A DNA stretch of 64,000 bases, from positions 62,001 through 126,000 of the forward strand of contig CAJAUM010000121.1 in assembly GCA_903945175.1 (NCBI GenBank), in the 5' to 3' direction. Below the pieces are notes generated by a model that worked only from the letters and a program-made list of their open reading frames with translations, had not been told where the DNA came from and did no database searches. A program made the position numbers and the translations under genes. The stretch comes from an uncultured Bacteroidales bacterium (GTDB lineage: Bacteria > Bacteroidota > Bacteroidia > Bacteroidales > FEN-979). Shown one piece after another: positions 61,729-64,000 of the stretch; within the stretch, counting starts at the first letter, position 1; every line of letters begins with the position of its first letter.

Positions 61729-64000
61729 ATGTCCCAGTTAATTGTAAGAGAAAAACGTACAACCATTGGTCATCTGGCGCTTGCCTTCCTTTTGACGGTA
61801 TTTTGCGGAGTACCCTGGAGGACGATAGCGCAGGAGAAAACCGTAACCTATTATGCTGATCCGGCATCGGTACCACCCGATATGCCCATTGCCATCAAGC
61901 ATCTGACCGCCCATGTCAGCTTTCAGCCTGAACAGAACAAGGTCATCGGAACCGCTGAATTCTCCTTTATCCCAAACTGGTATCAAACCGATTCCATTGT
62001 GTTCTATCTCCCTGACGCCCATGTGTTTTCTGTGAAGATAAACAATGAGCCGGTGAATTACCATCAAACAGGGAGCAACCTGATAATCAATCCAGATTCT
62101 GATTCACAACAATCGTTACCTGTCACGCGTCACGCGTCACGCGTCACCTCAGATACGTCACGCGTCATGTCAGATACGTCACGCATCCTGATCAATTACA
62201 CCGCCACCCCCCTTGCCGGCCCGATCTACTTTATCGGCTGGACTCCAGGCGAGGCAGGCAAACGCAAGCAGATTTGGGCGCACCGTCCGCATGGCTGGCT
62301 TCCTTACATGGATGGCCGCATCACGGTGGACATGTTTATCACCTTCGATAGCAGATACAAGGTGTTTTCAAATGGTGAGCGGCTGGACATTGCGGAGAAT
62401 CCTGACGGAACAAGAACCTGGCATTATGCCATGAAAAAGGATCATCCGTTTTTCTCCACGGCCCTGGTGATTGGCGATTATGACTTTCACAGCAGCGAGA
62501 CTTCACAGGGGGTGCCGCTCGAATACTGGTTTTATAGCGAAATGGCCGACCGGGTTGCCACAACCTATAAATATACCGAGCAGATGTTCGATTTTTTTGA
62601 GAAGGAGATGGGCGTTCCCTATCCCTATCCGGTGTACCGCGAAGCGCCGGTGATCGATTACATGTATGGGGCCATGGAGACCACCACCAGTACCGTGTTT
62701 GGCGATTATATGCAAATTGATCCGCGGGCCTGGTGGCAGCGCAATTATGTGAATGTAAATGCCCATGAACTCGCCCACCAATGGTTTGGAAATTATGTGG
62801 CCCACTTTGTCAACCGCGACGTATGGCTCACCGAGAGTTTTGGAACCTATTATGCCAAGATGTTTGAAAAGAGTATCTATGGGGAGGATTATTACCAGAA
62901 TCTCCGCAATGAGGAGATGCTCCTGACCTTTGATGCGGCATCAAAAAACAGTTACCCGGTTGGAGGGTCGCAGGGCGGCGTACAGCGGATTTACCAGAAA
63001 GGTTCACTGGTATTGGATATGCTTCGGGATGTGATGGGCCCGCAGGAATTTAGGGATGCGATCAGGCGCTATCTGGAGCAATATGGATTCAGCTATGCCG
63101 AAACCAGCGATTTCTTCCGTTGTGTTTATGATGCGACAGGCAAATCCTACCATTGGTTTTTCGATCAATGGATTTTAAGGGGAGGCGAACCGGAGTACAA
63201 ACTATCAGATACGGTTGTCACCGATTCTCTCGGGAACCTCTCCACACTTTGTAAAGTCTGGCAGGTTCAGGAGGTGAATGAATTGAAAGGCCTGTTTAAA
63301 ATGCCCATCGTTTTTATGGTGTATTACAAGGATGGGTCCTGCGACAGTGTGAAGGCATGGATTGAAAGAGCCTACACCGAGGTCAGGATCCCCAACCCGG
63401 GGAAGAGGCCGGTTGAATTTGTTTTGTTCGATCCCAGCCGGAAAATCCTGAAAAAGGCCACCTTCGACCGAACCTTTGACCAGCTTGCCGCCCAGGCAGT
63501 GAAGGCAAAAAACATGATTGACCGGTATGATGCCTGGCTGGCCTTGCGTCCGATCGCGGTCGATCGAAAAGTAAAGCTCCTGATCCCGGCATTTCACAAG
63601 GAAAGTTTTTGGCTGATCAGGTCAGAAATTCTCGGGCAATTGGCCGCAGATCATTCGCCGGAGGTCATTGAGCTTTTCAGGCAGGCGCTGCATGACAAAG
63701 ACGCCAATGTCCGCAAAGCCGCGCTGAAAAATCTGAATCCCCTGCCCGATCTGTTGCAATCGACGGCAGAGGGCATGCTGTATGATTCGAGTTACCTCAA
63801 TGTGGAGCTGGCGCTTGGCGCACTGTGTAGCTCATTTCCCAAATTCACCGATCAGTATCTTGAACTGACCGTTGGAATGGAGGGGTGGCGTGGAAAAAAT
63901 ATCCGGATGAAATGGCTCGAAGTGGCGATCAACAGCGGGAAAAATCAATGTATGCCCGAATTGATCAAATATTGTGGTCCAAAATTCGAATTCGAAACAC
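61729..64000 (+). CDS. M1 family aminopeptidase with an in-frame repeat insert, 3' end beyond the window
   Basis: At least 757 residues are in view and the frame is still open at base 64000. A signal peptide (MSQLIVREK... to TIAQEK near residue 34) precedes the N-terminal domain. The exopeptidase motif is GAMET (314-318, usual form GAMEN), and the zinc motif is HELAH (346-350) with Glu369 exactly 18 residues further. The C-terminal part looks like helical HEAT-type repeats (VIELFRQALHDKDANVRKAAL). Residues 131-152 ([15 protein letters not shown] and following) are encoded by a 7-base tandem repeat and appear inserted between a short strand and LINYTATP. The enzyme would trim peptides in the periplasm. 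Confidence 0.93.
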   Translation, partial: MSQLIVREKRTTIGHLALAFLLTVFCGVPWRTIAQEKTVTYYADPASVPPDMPIAIKHLTAHVSFQPEQNKVIGTAEFSFIPNWYQTDSIVFYLPDAHVFSVKINNEPVNYHQTGSNLIINPDSDSQQSLPVTRHASRVTSDTSRVMSDTSRILINYTATPLAGPIYFIGWTPGEAGKRKQIWAHRPHGWLPYMDGRITVDMFITFDSRYKVFSNGERLDIAENPDGTRTWHYAMKKDHPFFSTALVIGDYDFHSSETSQGVPLEYWFYSEMADRVATTYKYTEQMFDFFEKEMGVPYPYPVYREAPVIDYMYGAMETTTSTVFGDYMQIDPRAWWQRNYVNVNAHELAHQWFGNYVAHFVNRDVWLTESFGTYYAKMFEKSIYGEDYYQNLRNEEMLLTFDAASKNSYPVGGSQGGVQRIYQKGSLVLDMLRDVMGPQEFRDAIRRYLEQYGFSYAETSDFFRCVYDATGKSYHWFFDQWILRGGEPEYKLSDTVVTDSLGNLSTLCKVWQVQEVNELKGLFKMPIVFMVYYKDGSCDSVKAWIERAYTEVRIPNPGKRPVEFVLFDPSRKILKKATFDRTFDQLAAQAVKAKNMIDRYDAWLALRPIAVDRKVKLLIPAFHKESFWLIRSEILGQLAADHSPEVIELFRQALHDKDANVRKAALKNLNPLPDLLQSTAEGMLYDSSYLNVELALGALCSSFPKFTDQYLELTVGMEGWRGKNIRMKWLEVAINSGKNQCMPELIKYCGPKFEFET
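62122..62184 (+). repeat. GTCACGC heptamer tandem, copy 3, inside the M1 peptidase gene
   Basis: Three perfect GTCACGC units (62122-62142) and a variant GTCACCT, then two further blocks in which CAGATAC separates GTCACGC-type units (62157-62170 and 62178-62184). The stretch is in frame with the peptidase and contains no stop codon in that frame. Confidence 0.92.

Noticed and set aside
62122-62184. Possible sequencing or assembly frameshift in the M1 peptidase at the repeat.
   Set aside because: The reading frame continues unbroken with correct M1 sequence before and after the array, and the same repeat occurs at two other loci, so it is not a local error in frame.
1-64000. rRNA, tRNA, CRISPR arrays, insertion sequences, defence systems.
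   Set aside because: Gaps between genes are short and I saw no cloverleaf, repeat-spacer array, transposase or recognised defence gene in either strand.

Overview
The window is a densely coding stretch of a chromosome from the phylum Bacteroidota, most likely a Bacteroidia-type anaerobe. The evidence is a complete porP-gldK-gldL-gldM-gldN block for the type IX secretion/gliding machinery plus the accessory lipoprotein PorW/SprE, the TAnnTTTG promoter -7 element ahead of many genes, Bacteroidota-specific domains (HU-CCDC81 with SPOR, DUF4468, PorP/SprF), and a metabolism built on acetate kinase, methylmalonyl-CoA mutase and an S46 dipeptidyl peptidase. I cannot name a genus. I saw no rRNA, tRNA, CRISPR array, insertion sequence or prophage, and no gene-free stretch exceeds 300 bases.

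Layout. 1-4.1 kb (minus): the 5' part of a PTPS/QueD gene, two small AtpI-like membrane proteins, a bactofilin and PorW. 4.2-8.5 kb: an M23 peptidase, dxr and rseP, then a convergent YitT-family gene. 8.7-14.8 kb: porP and gldKLMN, closed by a hairpin terminator. 14.9-22.5 kb: recG, pheT, a sigma-54 activator, lptE, a hypothetical protein and secG. 22.7-24.7 kb: groES-groEL with a perfect terminator. 24.7-28.4 kb: a DUF4468 protein, rlmN, adenine deaminase and an ArsR regulator. 28.4-33.2 kb: an Ig-like lipoprotein, yebC, and ackA followed by an orphan response regulator. 33.4-41.3 kb: a GH3 protein, a deoxynucleoside kinase, kdsB, an HU/SPOR protein, trmB, a DPP11-type peptidase and a TIGR01777 epimerase.

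41.4-51.5 kb: mutA and mutB are separated by a response regulator, a hybrid histidine kinase and a beta-barrel protein, all on one strand with gaps of 3 to 28 bases; an M16 peptidase and an O-methyltransferase follow, then purE on the other strand. 51.6-54.4 kb: hpt, adk, obg and a PAP2 phosphatase. 54.4-57.5 kb: a barrel protein, two minus-strand genes and xseA-xseB. 57.5-61.6 kb (minus): the overlapping set panC-panD-UPF0104-rfaE2-radA. 61.7 kb to the end: an M1 aminopeptidase cut by the window edge.

The genes join three themes: building and exporting the envelope (T9SS, RseP, LptE, KdsB, RfaE2, SecG), peptide and amino-acid fermentation (DPP11, M1, M16, MutAB, AckA), and housekeeping. The most unusual signal is a 7-base tandem repeat (GTCACGC, or GCGTGAC on the other strand) at three unlinked places: upstream of lptE, across the obg stop codon, and in frame inside the M1 aminopeptidase. 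Because 7 is not a multiple of 3, gain or loss of a unit in the coding copies would shift the reading frame.
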